A stretch of 16,990 nucleotides of DNA from Helicobacter sp. (lineage in GTDB: Bacteria; Campylobacterota; Campylobacteria; Campylobacterales; Helicobacteraceae). Location: NCBI GenBank assembly GCA_029264655.1, contig JARHZY010000176.1, forward strand, positions 1 through 16,990. The letters run 5' to 3'. A program made the position numbers and the translations under genes. This document shows positions 7,650 through 14,265 of the stretch, in pieces. The notes under the pieces are model-generated. The model did no database searches. It was not told where the DNA came from and saw only the letters and a list, made by a program, of their open reading frames with translations. How positions within the stretch are numbered: the first letter of the stretch is position 1; every line of letters starts with the position of its first letter.

Positions 7650-7862
7650 TTATTCACTTTGTTTGAAATCTTTAACAAATAACCCTTTATTATCATATTC
7701 AATTTCATATCTTTCGCCTGTTTGCATATCAATAAGATAGCATTGCTCTAATGTCTCTGTTACAGCACGTTGAGGTGGCACCTGCTTTAAATGCAAAAGC
7801 ACATCATCATAATCTCTACATAAATCTGGAAATCCAAACAACATAAGTTTATATTGAAACAT
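7650..7862 (-). CDS. Unknown 70-aa protein, first gene of the hypC cluster
   Basis: I do not recognise this small soluble protein. It has no signal peptide. Features seen are two cysteines (one in DLCRDYDD, one in EQCYLID) and a C-terminal part with the hairpin-like alternation of MQTGERYEIEYDNKGLF. The open frame can start at ATG 7868, but AAAAGGA ends just before that codon and sits six bases before ATG 7862, which is therefore preferred. It lies 81 bases upstream of hypC on the same strand and appears to lead the cluster. An A/T-rich promoter is likely just upstream (TATAAAAT near 7880-7890 on the minus strand). Function is unknown; a link to hydrogenase assembly is only by position. Confidence 0.68.
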   Translation of the reverse strand: MFQYKLMLFGFPDLCRDYDDVLLHLKQVPPQRAVTETLEQCYLIDMQTGERYEIEYDNKGLFVKDFKQSE

Positions 7863-7949
7863 AGGCATTCCTTTTCATTATATTTTATACTTTATATTTT
7901 CCTAACATATTTGTTACAATCAAGATTGTATCTTAAAAATATTTTTTGT

Positions 7950-7955
7950 TATAAT
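7950..7955 (+). promoter_or_regulatory. -10 box for the exported RPFxTDDA protein gene
   Basis: TATAAT lies 33 bases before ATG 7989, preceded by a T-rich run (TTTTTTG) as is common in Helicobacter and Campylobacter promoters. The spacer to the divergent hypC cluster is about 125 bases, so both promoters share it. Confidence 0.5.
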
Positions 7956-7988
7956 AACTTTCCATAAAATTACAAAAAGTGATGAATA

Positions 7989-8672
7989 ATGTTTAAAAAA
8001 GTTGCATTTTTATCGACTATTACTCTACTTATATACATACTTAGTTTGCATGCAGCAAGACCATTTAATACAGATGATGCAAGGATTGTAGCAAAAAAAC
8101 ATTGCCAAATGGAAACATGGATTGAAATGCATGCACAAGGCAATAGTGAGCTTTGGGCATTACCAAGCTGTAATCTATTTTGGGATACAGAGATTACGCT
8201 TGGTGGCATGTTGGGACTACAATCAAACTCTGTGCAATTCCAATTAAAAAAACTCTTTGTAAGTGCTGATGAAAAAAACTGGGGCATTGGTATTGCAGTT
8301 GGAAATATACATAATTATCTATTTGGTGCGGATAATGCAAATGAAATATATGCTTATATCCCATCAACTTTTTTGTTTTTAGATTCTAAAATTGCTCTAC
8401 ATGTAAATGTTGGTTATAATTTACAAAGTTTCATGGATGGCATTTATACACTTGGGGCTGGCATGGAGATAGAAGCCCTGTCTCGTTTATATGTAATTGG
8501 TGAAGTTTATCATAGTCGTTTTGAACCTGTAATGTATCAAGTAGGCTTACGCATATGGCTTGTAGAAGATATTTTACAGATTGATACTACCTATGGTAAC
8601 GCCTTTCATGGCGGACTTGATTTTGTCAGTTTTGGGCTACGGATATTACCACCAAAGTTTTTTAAATACTAG
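7989..8672 (+). CDS. Exported, probably outer-membrane, protein with RPFxTDDARIV start
   Basis: This protein has 227 residues. A clear signal peptide (MFKKVAFL, then a hydrophobic run) ends at LHA, giving a mature N-terminus ARPFNTDDARIV. The following segment, with CQMETWIEM and WALPSCNLFWDTEITLGG, matches from memory a family of proteobacterial exported proteins that begin RPFVTDDAR and contain a QxETW and ALPxCN block; these are annotated as hypothetical or transporter-like outer-membrane proteins. The two cysteines, near residues 38 and 61 of the precursor, are the only ones and could form a disulfide. The C-terminal half alternates hydrophobic and polar residues, as expected of beta strands. 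It is monocistronic and divergent from the hypC cluster. The substrate is unknown. Confidence 0.78.
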   Translation: MFKKVAFLSTITLLIYILSLHAARPFNTDDARIVAKKHCQMETWIEMHAQGNSELWALPSCNLFWDTEITLGGMLGLQSNSVQFQLKKLFVSADEKNWGIGIAVGNIHNYLFGADNANEIYAYIPSTFLFLDSKIALHVNVGYNLQSFMDGIYTLGAGMEIEALSRLYVIGEVYHSRFEPVMYQVGLRIWLVEDILQIDTTYGNAFHGGLDFVSFGLRILPPKFFKY

Positions 8673-8749
8673 TTTTATATGCAAAGTCTAGGACAAACAT
8701 CAAAATAGCATTGTTTATTTGCATTATATGCTATTCTAAGGCGAACCAA

Positions 8750-8802
8750 TCTTAATATTTATAAATATCTAATAAGGAATGGCAAATACTAAAATATTAA
8801 GA
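8750..8802. repeat. Inverted repeat, 11-bp perfect arms
   Basis: TCTTAATATTT at 8750-8760 and AAATATTAAGA at 8792-8802 are perfect inverted copies separated by 31 bases. It is A/T-rich, so it is weak as an RNA stem, but it is perfect. Confidence 0.45.
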
Positions 8803-8934
8803 ATAGGCAAATATATACTTCGTGATACAATTATAAAAGCGATAATATTTAAAATATGGACTTATGTAAGTATGCTCACTATACTTCAAATTACTTTATT
8901 ATCCATATTTAAGTTTTATATTGCTTTTTACTAA
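8779..8934 (+). CDS. Candidate 51-aa hydrophobic ORF
   Basis: An open frame of 51 codons runs from ATG to TAA. The C-terminal half is hydrophobic (it includes SMLTILQITLLSIF), as in a single-pass membrane peptide. AAGGA abuts the ATG with no spacing, which makes initiation doubtful, and A/T-rich random DNA readily encodes such residues. Confidence 0.17.
   Translation: MANTKILRIGKYILRDTIIKAIIFKIWTYVSMLTILQITLLSIFKFYIAFY
8852..8910. repeat. Nested inverted repeats
   Basis: Outer arms AAATATGGA (8852-8860) and TCCATATTT (8902-8910) enclose inner arms AAGTAT (8868-8873) and ATACTT (8881-8886). The nesting would allow one branched or extended stem in RNA. Confidence 0.4.
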
Positions 8935-9149
8935 GAATAATATCTCACATAAACATATGCAATATTATGTTGTAATTTTAATAGTATGCTCTAAATATCT
9001 TTATGTTTTTTTTGGGTAAATAGCATAATAACATATAATTCTTTCTCAATGCAGAAACAATTATATTTATAATAGCTCAAAACTACGCATTTTACCCTAT
9101 TTTCAACACACACAAAACAAAACAAGTATTTATGTTAGAATAAATATGC

Positions 9150-9155
9150 TATGAT
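9150..9155 (+). promoter_or_regulatory. -10 box of the cheV1 promoter
   Basis: TATGAT (9150-9155), in the context ATGCTATGATTATAA, lies about 40 bases upstream of the cheV1 ATG, which is suitable for a sigma-70 promoter. No sigma-28 or sigma-54 motif was recognised. Confidence 0.4.
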
Positions 9156-9194
9156 TATAAAAAATTGTGCGATTTTATTTATAAAGGCTTAAAT

Positions 9195-10154
9195 ATGGCA
9201 ATGTCAAATATAGATCAAGTAACAAGTTTGCATAAAAACAATGAGCTACAGCTCCTTTGTTTTCGTTTAGAAAAAGGAAGAGATTTATATGCTGTCAATG
9301 TGTTTAAAATACGCGAAGTTGTGAAGTATAATGGAGCTGTTACGATTGTAAGCCATGAGCCAAATTCTTTAGTAGAGGGGCTTATTACAATTCGCGAGCT
9401 TACTATTCCGCTTATTGATATGCGTAAATGGTTTTTCTATGATCCTGCTTTACCTACCAAAAATTTACGTGATTATGCTGTGCCAAGACAAAAGGGCGAA
9501 GATGATATTGTGATGATATGTGAATTTTCTAAATGGACAATTGGGGTACGTATTTATGAAGCAGATAGAATCTTAAATAAAAAATGGACAGAAATAGAAC
9601 AAAGTGCAGGTGTGGGTAGCAGTGGTGGTGGTAATGGCAAGCTTGTTTCTCGCACACGTTATTATGATGGTAAATTAGTGCAAGTTGTTGATATTGAGAA
9701 AATGCTTGTTGATGTATTCCCATGGATCGAAGAAGAAAAAAAGAAAGAAATGGAGAATATTAACCAAGTTATGACAAGTAAAAAGATATTACTTGCTGAT
9801 GATAGTCCTAGTGTCTTGAAGACTATGCAAACAATTCTTAATCGGTTGGGTGTTGTGCATTTAGATTTTATTAATGGACAAAAGTTGCTTGATTATCTTT
9901 TTAGTCCAGAGACGAATATAGAAGATATTGGGCTTATTATTACTGATTTAGAAATGCCTGAAGCAAGTGGTTTTGAAGTTATTAAGCAAGTGAAAGCAAA
10001 TGCACTTTCTAAACATATACCCATTGTTGTAAATTCATCAATGAGTGGAACAAGTAATGAAGAGATGGCATTATCACTTGATGCCGATGAATTTATATCA
10101 AAATCAAATCCCGTTGAGATTGAAAAAGCCGTGCGTGAATTAATGCTACGCTAA
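9195..10154 (+). CDS. cheV1: Chemotaxis coupling protein CheV1 (CheW-REC fusion)
   Basis: This 319-residue protein couples chemoreceptors to the CheA kinase at the cytoplasmic receptor array. A CheW domain spans about residues 15-175, and a response-regulator receiver domain spans about 195-315. In the receiver the acidic pair is D202-D203, the phospho-acceptor is D251 (in ITDLEMPE), S281 is the switch serine and K303 the conserved lysine, so phosphorylation should be possible. Blocks such as QVTSLHKNNELQLLCFRL and WTIGVRIYEADRIL are close to H. pylori CheV1 (HP0019) as I recall it. The start at ATG 9195 follows AAAGG at good spacing; an earlier in-frame ATG at 9165 is less likely. nspC follows after 114 bases, the same order as HP0019-HP0020. 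Confidence 0.95.
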   Translation: MAMSNIDQVTSLHKNNELQLLCFRLEKGRDLYAVNVFKIREVVKYNGAVTIVSHEPNSLVEGLITIRELTIPLIDMRKWFFYDPALPTKNLRDYAVPRQKGEDDIVMICEFSKWTIGVRIYEADRILNKKWTEIEQSAGVGSSGGGNGKLVSRTRYYDGKLVQVVDIEKMLVDVFPWIEEEKKKEMENINQVMTSKKILLADDSPSVLKTMQTILNRLGVVHLDFINGQKLLDYLFSPETNIEDIGLIITDLEMPEASGFEVIKQVKANALSKHIPIVVNSSMSGTSNEEMALSLDADEFISKSNPVEIEKAVRELMLR

Positions 10155-10268
10155 CCTTATACTACATATGTTTGCCTACTGCAAGGAAGTAAAATACACT
10201 AAGTTTATAGATAAAATAATAAAATATGCTATATCTAATAGTATTTTTGTAATATGAGGTGTTCAATA

Positions 10269-11924
10269 ATGGATATACACAATGAAGTGCTAGAAAATAA
10301 AAATATACCAATGCAAAAAAATGCAACATTAGCAAGGCAATCGTGGCATACAAATTTTTTACACAATAAAATAATGTTACAACAAACTTTATGCAACAAT
10401 AATATAGCTTTTAAGATACCAAGTCCAAGTTATGTATTATGCATAGATTCATTGCAGGCTAATATTACATTATTACATCACATTGCACAAGAATCACAAG
10501 CAAACATCTTAGTCGCATTAAAAGGATATAGCTTTTGGCGTGCTTTTGAACCAATTAGAGAAAAATTGCATGGGGCAACTTGTAGTGGGGTGCATGAAAC
10601 ACTTTTAGCATTTGATACCATTGCAACTCCACTTTTACAAAATAATGTATCTATACAGCATATTTTAACAATACTTATACCTTATTTGCAAACAACATAT
10701 AATGATAAGGGCAATAAAAAAACACAAGATTCTGTTACATCTGCATTGCAGCAAATATCCGAACAATTGAATATAACAACAAAAAGTGCAATACCTACAC
10801 AAGATATGTGGCAAAAAATTTGCCAATTCATTCCATATGCATTATTTTATCCGTATATACAAAAAGAGATTTGCGTATTTTCTCCAGCTTATAAAGAAAA
10901 CCAAATGCATGAAATTTTACATTACGCAACACATATTATTTTTAATTCATTGGCACAATGGGAACGTTTTAAGCCAATGATTGAAGCAAAAAATACATAT
11001 ATTAAAGAATGCTATAATACCCTTTTGCACCATAGTCAAGCACAGGGATTACATATGCCCAATGAGATTCCACAAATAAAAGTAGGATTGCGTATTAATC
11101 CATTATATAGTGAAGTAACGCCACCTATTTATAATCCATGTATCCCAAAAAGTAGATTGGGTATTACACCAAATGTTTTTCACACGGATATGCAAAAGCT
11201 TGCAAAAAAATATGGCTATGCAGATTCATTTGCTTTTTTTAAGCAACATTTTAGTGGTTTGCATTTTCATACGCATTGCGAACAAGATTCAAACGCATTG
11301 AAGCGGACATTACCACATGTTATACAGCATTTTGGCGACTATATTACGCATTGCAAATGGGTAAATTTTGGTGGTGGTCATCACATAACGCGTAATGATT
11401 ATGATTGTGCTTTACTTGTAAAGATAATCCGTGATTTTCGCACACAATATAATGGTATCCAAGTCATGCTAGAGCCCGGCGAAGCAGTTGGATGGCAAAC
11501 AGGCGATTTAATCGGGGAAGTGGTTGATATTATTGAAAATGATGGCTTAGTAGCAATTCTTGATATTAGTGCAAGTTGCCATATGCCAGACTGCCTTGAA
11601 ATGCCTTATCGTCCAGAATGCTATAAAATTACAAAAGATTCTAATAAAATACAAATAGAGCGTGATTTAGGGATAGAAAAAGGGGCATATTGCTATCGTT
11701 TTGGTGGACCAACCTGCCTTGCTGGTGATGTTATAGGTGATTATAGTTTTAATACTCCATTGCAGATTGGTGATAGAATAGCATTTGTTGATATGATGCA
11801 TTATACGATTGTGAAAAATACAACTTTTAATGGTGTTGAATTGCCTAGTCTTGGTATTGTGCAAAATGGTAACTTTACTTTACTAAAGCAATTTGATTAC
11901 ACACATTTTAAAGAACGAAATTAA
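10269..11924 (+). CDS. nspC: Carboxynorspermidine decarboxylase, with insertions
   Basis: This PLP enzyme of the alanine-racemase fold decarboxylates carboxyspermidine or carboxynorspermidine, the last step of the alternative polyamine route (with carboxyspermidine dehydrogenase, not in this window). The PLP lysine is K85 in VALKGY. Other blocks are SPAYKE (205-210), GLRINP, SRLGI, LHFHTHCEQD (331-340), WVNFGGGHHITR (364-375), LEPGEAVGWQTG (401-412) and GGPTCLAGD (479-487). At 551 residues it is much longer than the usual 370-405. About 45 residues are added at the N-terminus, about 80 between residues 117 and 198, and smaller ones near 245-270 and 311-330. All catalytic blocks are kept, so it is probably active. 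An ATG at 10254 contains GAGG, which is better read as the ribosome binding site for ATG 10269. queA starts one base after its stop. Confidence 0.93.
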   Translation: MDIHNEVLENKNIPMQKNATLARQSWHTNFLHNKIMLQQTLCNNNIAFKIPSPSYVLCIDSLQANITLLHHIAQESQANILVALKGYSFWRAFEPIREKLHGATCSGVHETLLAFDTIATPLLQNNVSIQHILTILIPYLQTTYNDKGNKKTQDSVTSALQQISEQLNITTKSAIPTQDMWQKICQFIPYALFYPYIQKEICVFSPAYKENQMHEILHYATHIIFNSLAQWERFKPMIEAKNTYIKECYNTLLHHSQAQGLHMPNEIPQIKVGLRINPLYSEVTPPIYNPCIPKSRLGITPNVFHTDMQKLAKKYGYADSFAFFKQHFSGLHFHTHCEQDSNALKRTLPHVIQHFGDYITHCKWVNFGGGHHITRNDYDCALLVKIIRDFRTQYNGIQVMLEPGEAVGWQTGDLIGEVVDIIENDGLVAILDISASCHMPDCLEMPYRPECYKITKDSNKIQIERDLGIEKGAYCYRFGGPTCLAGDVIGDYSFNTPLQIGDRIAFVDMMHYTIVKNTTFNGVELPSLGIVQNGNFTLLKQFDYTHFKERN

Positions 11925-11925
11925 T

Positions 11926-13110
11926 ATGCAATATAACGACTCTAAGGGCTTATATAATGATGCGATGGAAATAGCAATACCTAATGATTTATTATTGTCT
12001 AGTTATGATTTTGTATTGCCTAGCAATCTGATAGCAACACAACCCATTATGCCAAAAGAACATGCAAAATTATTGGTATATCATAATGGTGAGATAATCC
12101 ATAGCACATTTAAAGATCTATTTACATATATCCCTAAGGATTATCTTATTGTGCTTAATGATACAAAAGTAATCCATGCGAGACTTTTCGCAAATAAACT
12201 CTCTGTAGAATCTTTTATGCTAACAAAGAGTATTCAAGATTCCATTTCACCAACAGCAAGAGAAATATTTTACCATAAAGCACTTGATGGCAATATGCAT
12301 TTAGTGCAAATACGCGGTAAAGCAAAGCTTTATGATATTTTTGCTTTACAATGGAATGCAGAAAATATATTTATACAAATATTTAATATAAGAGAGAATG
12401 GTTATAAGGAAGTCGCATTTTTTAAGCTTTACGATTTATCGCTACTCAACAAAACATTAGAACATTCTCATAATGTTATCTATCTTTCACAAGAGCAAAT
12501 GTTTGCTATGTTACAAACATGTGGCAAAATTCCATTACCCCCATATATGAAACGAGAAAGCACGCAGCAAGATTTGATACATTATCAAAGTATTTTTGCA
12601 AAACACAGCGGCTCTGTAGCCGCTCCAACTGCAAGCCTACATTTTTCAGAATCTATGTTTGCTTTTTTACAACAACATTATAACCATGCTTTTGTAACAT
12701 TGCATGTTGGTGCGGGGACATTCCAACCAGTTACTAGCATAAATATTCTACACCATACCATACATACAGAATCATGTATAATTGCAAAAGCCCAAGCACA
12801 AAAGATTTTGCAAGCACAAAAGATTCTGTGTATTGGCACGACTGCTATGCGTAGTGTTGAATGGCTTATAGATAAAGCACCACAAACACAAGAGGATTTT
12901 ATTGTAGGAAATAATGATATATTTTTACATCCATATAATCCACCAAAAAAAGTAAAAGCATTGCTAACAAATTTTCATTTACCGAAATCAAGCCTACTTA
13001 TGCTTGTAAGTAGCTTAATAGGACGAGATGCAACATTGCAAATTTATAAAGAAGCAATTCAACATAACTATAGATTCTATTCCTATGGTGATGGTATGCT
13101 TATTATTTAG
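11926..13110 (+). CDS. queA: S-adenosylmethionine:tRNA ribosyltransferase-isomerase (QueA)
   Basis: QueA transfers and isomerises the ribosyl group of S-adenosylmethionine onto 7-aminomethyl-7-deazaguanine in tRNA to form epoxyqueuosine. Recognised blocks are YDFVLPSNLIATQPI near the start, LNDTKVIHARL, GKIPLPPYM, GSVAAPTASLHF, VTLHVGAGTFQPV, TNFHLPKSSLLMLVS and the terminal YRFYSYGDGMLII. At 394 residues it is longer than the usual 340-355. The extra length is an N-terminal leader of about 28 residues and a looser region around 85-115. The chosen ATG, one base after the nspC stop, suggests translational coupling; ATG 11965 would also keep the conserved core. An in-frame 18-bp tandem duplication (QAQKIL twice) lies at 12793-12828. 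Confidence 0.94.
   Translation: MQYNDSKGLYNDAMEIAIPNDLLLSSYDFVLPSNLIATQPIMPKEHAKLLVYHNGEIIHSTFKDLFTYIPKDYLIVLNDTKVIHARLFANKLSVESFMLTKSIQDSISPTAREIFYHKALDGNMHLVQIRGKAKLYDIFALQWNAENIFIQIFNIRENGYKEVAFFKLYDLSLLNKTLEHSHNVIYLSQEQMFAMLQTCGKIPLPPYMKRESTQQDLIHYQSIFAKHSGSVAAPTASLHFSESMFAFLQQHYNHAFVTLHVGAGTFQPVTSINILHHTIHTESCIIAKAQAQKILQAQKILCIGTTAMRSVEWLIDKAPQTQEDFIVGNNDIFLHPYNPPKKVKALLTNFHLPKSSLLMLVSSLIGRDATLQIYKEAIQHNYRFYSYGDGMLII
12793..12828 (+). repeat. 18-bp in-frame tandem duplication in queA
   Basis: Units 12793-12810 and 12811-12828 differ at one base (TTG versus CTG as the last codon) and encode QAQKIL twice in a row, just before the conserved GTTAMRSVE block. Confidence 0.85.
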
Positions 13111-13147
13111 AGAGTCAATATGTTGTAATAGTCATAAAGAGGTGCAA

Positions 13148-13750
13148 ATGGGTTTTAGACGAAATAAGGAATTGACAAAAGGACGAATTTTTATCTTAAA
13201 GAGATATATAGCAATTAAAGTCTTTTTGCGACAAGTAAATTATATTCTCGTATTTTTTATTGGGCTTTTACTTTTTAGTCTATTCTCTCTTTTACTTTTT
13301 CGGTATAATGAAACAAGCCATACCTATACACAAGAGATTCCAAAGCTTGAAGTATTTCATTTTACACTTAATCGTTTTGATATGCAACATGTAGATATGT
13401 TTATAAAAGCAGATAAAGGCATGCAATATAAAGACAAAGAAATATATATTAATTTTTTTGGTAGCCGTCTGAATGAAGATTTAAGTGCCGAAACTTTAGA
13501 AGGGCAAGAAGTATGGCATATAGGCGATGTATATAATTTTCTTACAGGTATTTATTATACAAAAAGTCCAAATATTAAGTTTTTTTCTGAAAAAGGCATA
13601 TATAATACAAAAAATGAAGTATTTCAAGGAAAAGGACGATTTTTTATTGAAGATACAAATATGACAACAAATGGAGAAGATATTTTCTATGATAAAACAA
13701 CAGATACAATTACAGCAAAAAATATCACAACAAAACTCATAAAATTCTAA
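13148..13750 (+). CDS. lptC: LPS export protein LptC
   Basis: This 200-residue bitopic inner-membrane protein connects the LptBFG ABC transporter to periplasmic LptA in lipopolysaccharide export. One membrane segment lies at about 32-51 after a strongly basic N-terminus (GFRRNKELTKGR), followed by a periplasmic beta-jellyroll-like domain with the typical run of short strands (FSEKGIYNTKNEVFQGKG, then DTNMTTNGEDIFYD). The open frame extends 40 codons further upstream into queA, but GAGGTG at 13139-13144 precedes ATG 13148 and that start gives the standard topology. LptC proteins diverge strongly in sequence, so the call rests on topology, the C-terminal pattern and the lptA gene 10 bases downstream. 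The gap to queA is 37 bases. Confidence 0.85.
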   Translation: MGFRRNKELTKGRIFILKRYIAIKVFLRQVNYILVFFIGLLLFSLFSLLLFRYNETSHTYTQEIPKLEVFHFTLNRFDMQHVDMFIKADKGMQYKDKEIYINFFGSRLNEDLSAETLEGQEVWHIGDVYNFLTGIYYTKSPNIKFFSEKGIYNTKNEVFQGKGRFFIEDTNMTTNGEDIFYDKTTDTITAKNITTKLIKF

Positions 13751-13760
13751 AAGGATAACG

Positions 13761-14231
13761 ATGAATAAAATTTATATATGTGTATTTTTTATCACATTGC
13801 ATGTGCTTTTTGCAGCAAAACCAGATGTTATTGATATTGTAGCCCAACATTTTAAAAGTGTTGGCAATACTACAACAATTACAGGAGATGTTAATATTAA
13901 AAAAGGAAGTGATAGGCTTTCTTCTGACAAAGTTATTGTTTATACAGATAATGCACGCAAACCTATTAAATATGAGGCAATAGGAAATGTTCATTTTACC
14001 GTTGTTACAGACGATAAACGAGAGCTTAAGGGGCAAGCAAATAGATTAATTTATTATGTGAAAAACAATGAATATCGCCTTTATGATAATGCGTTTGTGC
14101 AAGAAACAGGTAGGCAAAATGTATTAAAAGGAGATGAAATAGTATTATCAGGTAATGGTGATTATGCAAATATTGTTGGAAAAAAACAAGCTCCCGCACG
14201 TGTTACATTTACACTTGATAAAGATAACTAA
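13761..14231 (+). CDS. lptA: LPS transport periplasmic bridge protein LptA
   Basis: This 156-residue OstA-like protein forms the periplasmic bridge carrying lipopolysaccharide from LptC to LptD. A signal peptide (MNKIYICVFFITLHVLFA, cleavage near FAA) is followed by the OstA pattern ITGDVNIKKGSDRLSSDKV, then YEAIGNVHF, then LKGQANRLIYYVKNNEYRLY, LKGDEIVL and a terminal segment. AAAGGA precedes the ATG. It is 10 bases after lptC, the common gene order. In H. pylori I recall the GTPase gene engB/ysxC following lptA; here a chemoreceptor gene takes that place. Confidence 0.92.
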   Translation: MNKIYICVFFITLHVLFAAKPDVIDIVAQHFKSVGNTTTITGDVNIKKGSDRLSSDKVIVYTDNARKPIKYEAIGNVHFTVVTDDKRELKGQANRLIYYVKNNEYRLYDNAFVQETGRQNVLKGDEIVLSGNGDYANIVGKKQAPARVTFTLDKDN

Positions 14232-14265
14232 TATACATAAATAAATATATATTGGAGAATATACT

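Larger units (their letters stand above)
8673..9149. other. Structured A+T-rich spacer upstream of cheV
   Basis: No clear gene is present. An 8-bp inverted repeat, AATAGCAT/ATGCTATT (8704-8735), could be the terminator of the upstream gene, though it lacks a T-run. Two further inverted repeats follow and are listed separately. The far end holds the cheV promoter. Confidence 0.4.

Noticed and set aside
7970..8287. 105-codon minus-strand frame opposite the exported protein gene
   Set aside because: The opposite strand carries a signal peptide and recognised family blocks, while this frame has no start signal or family features.
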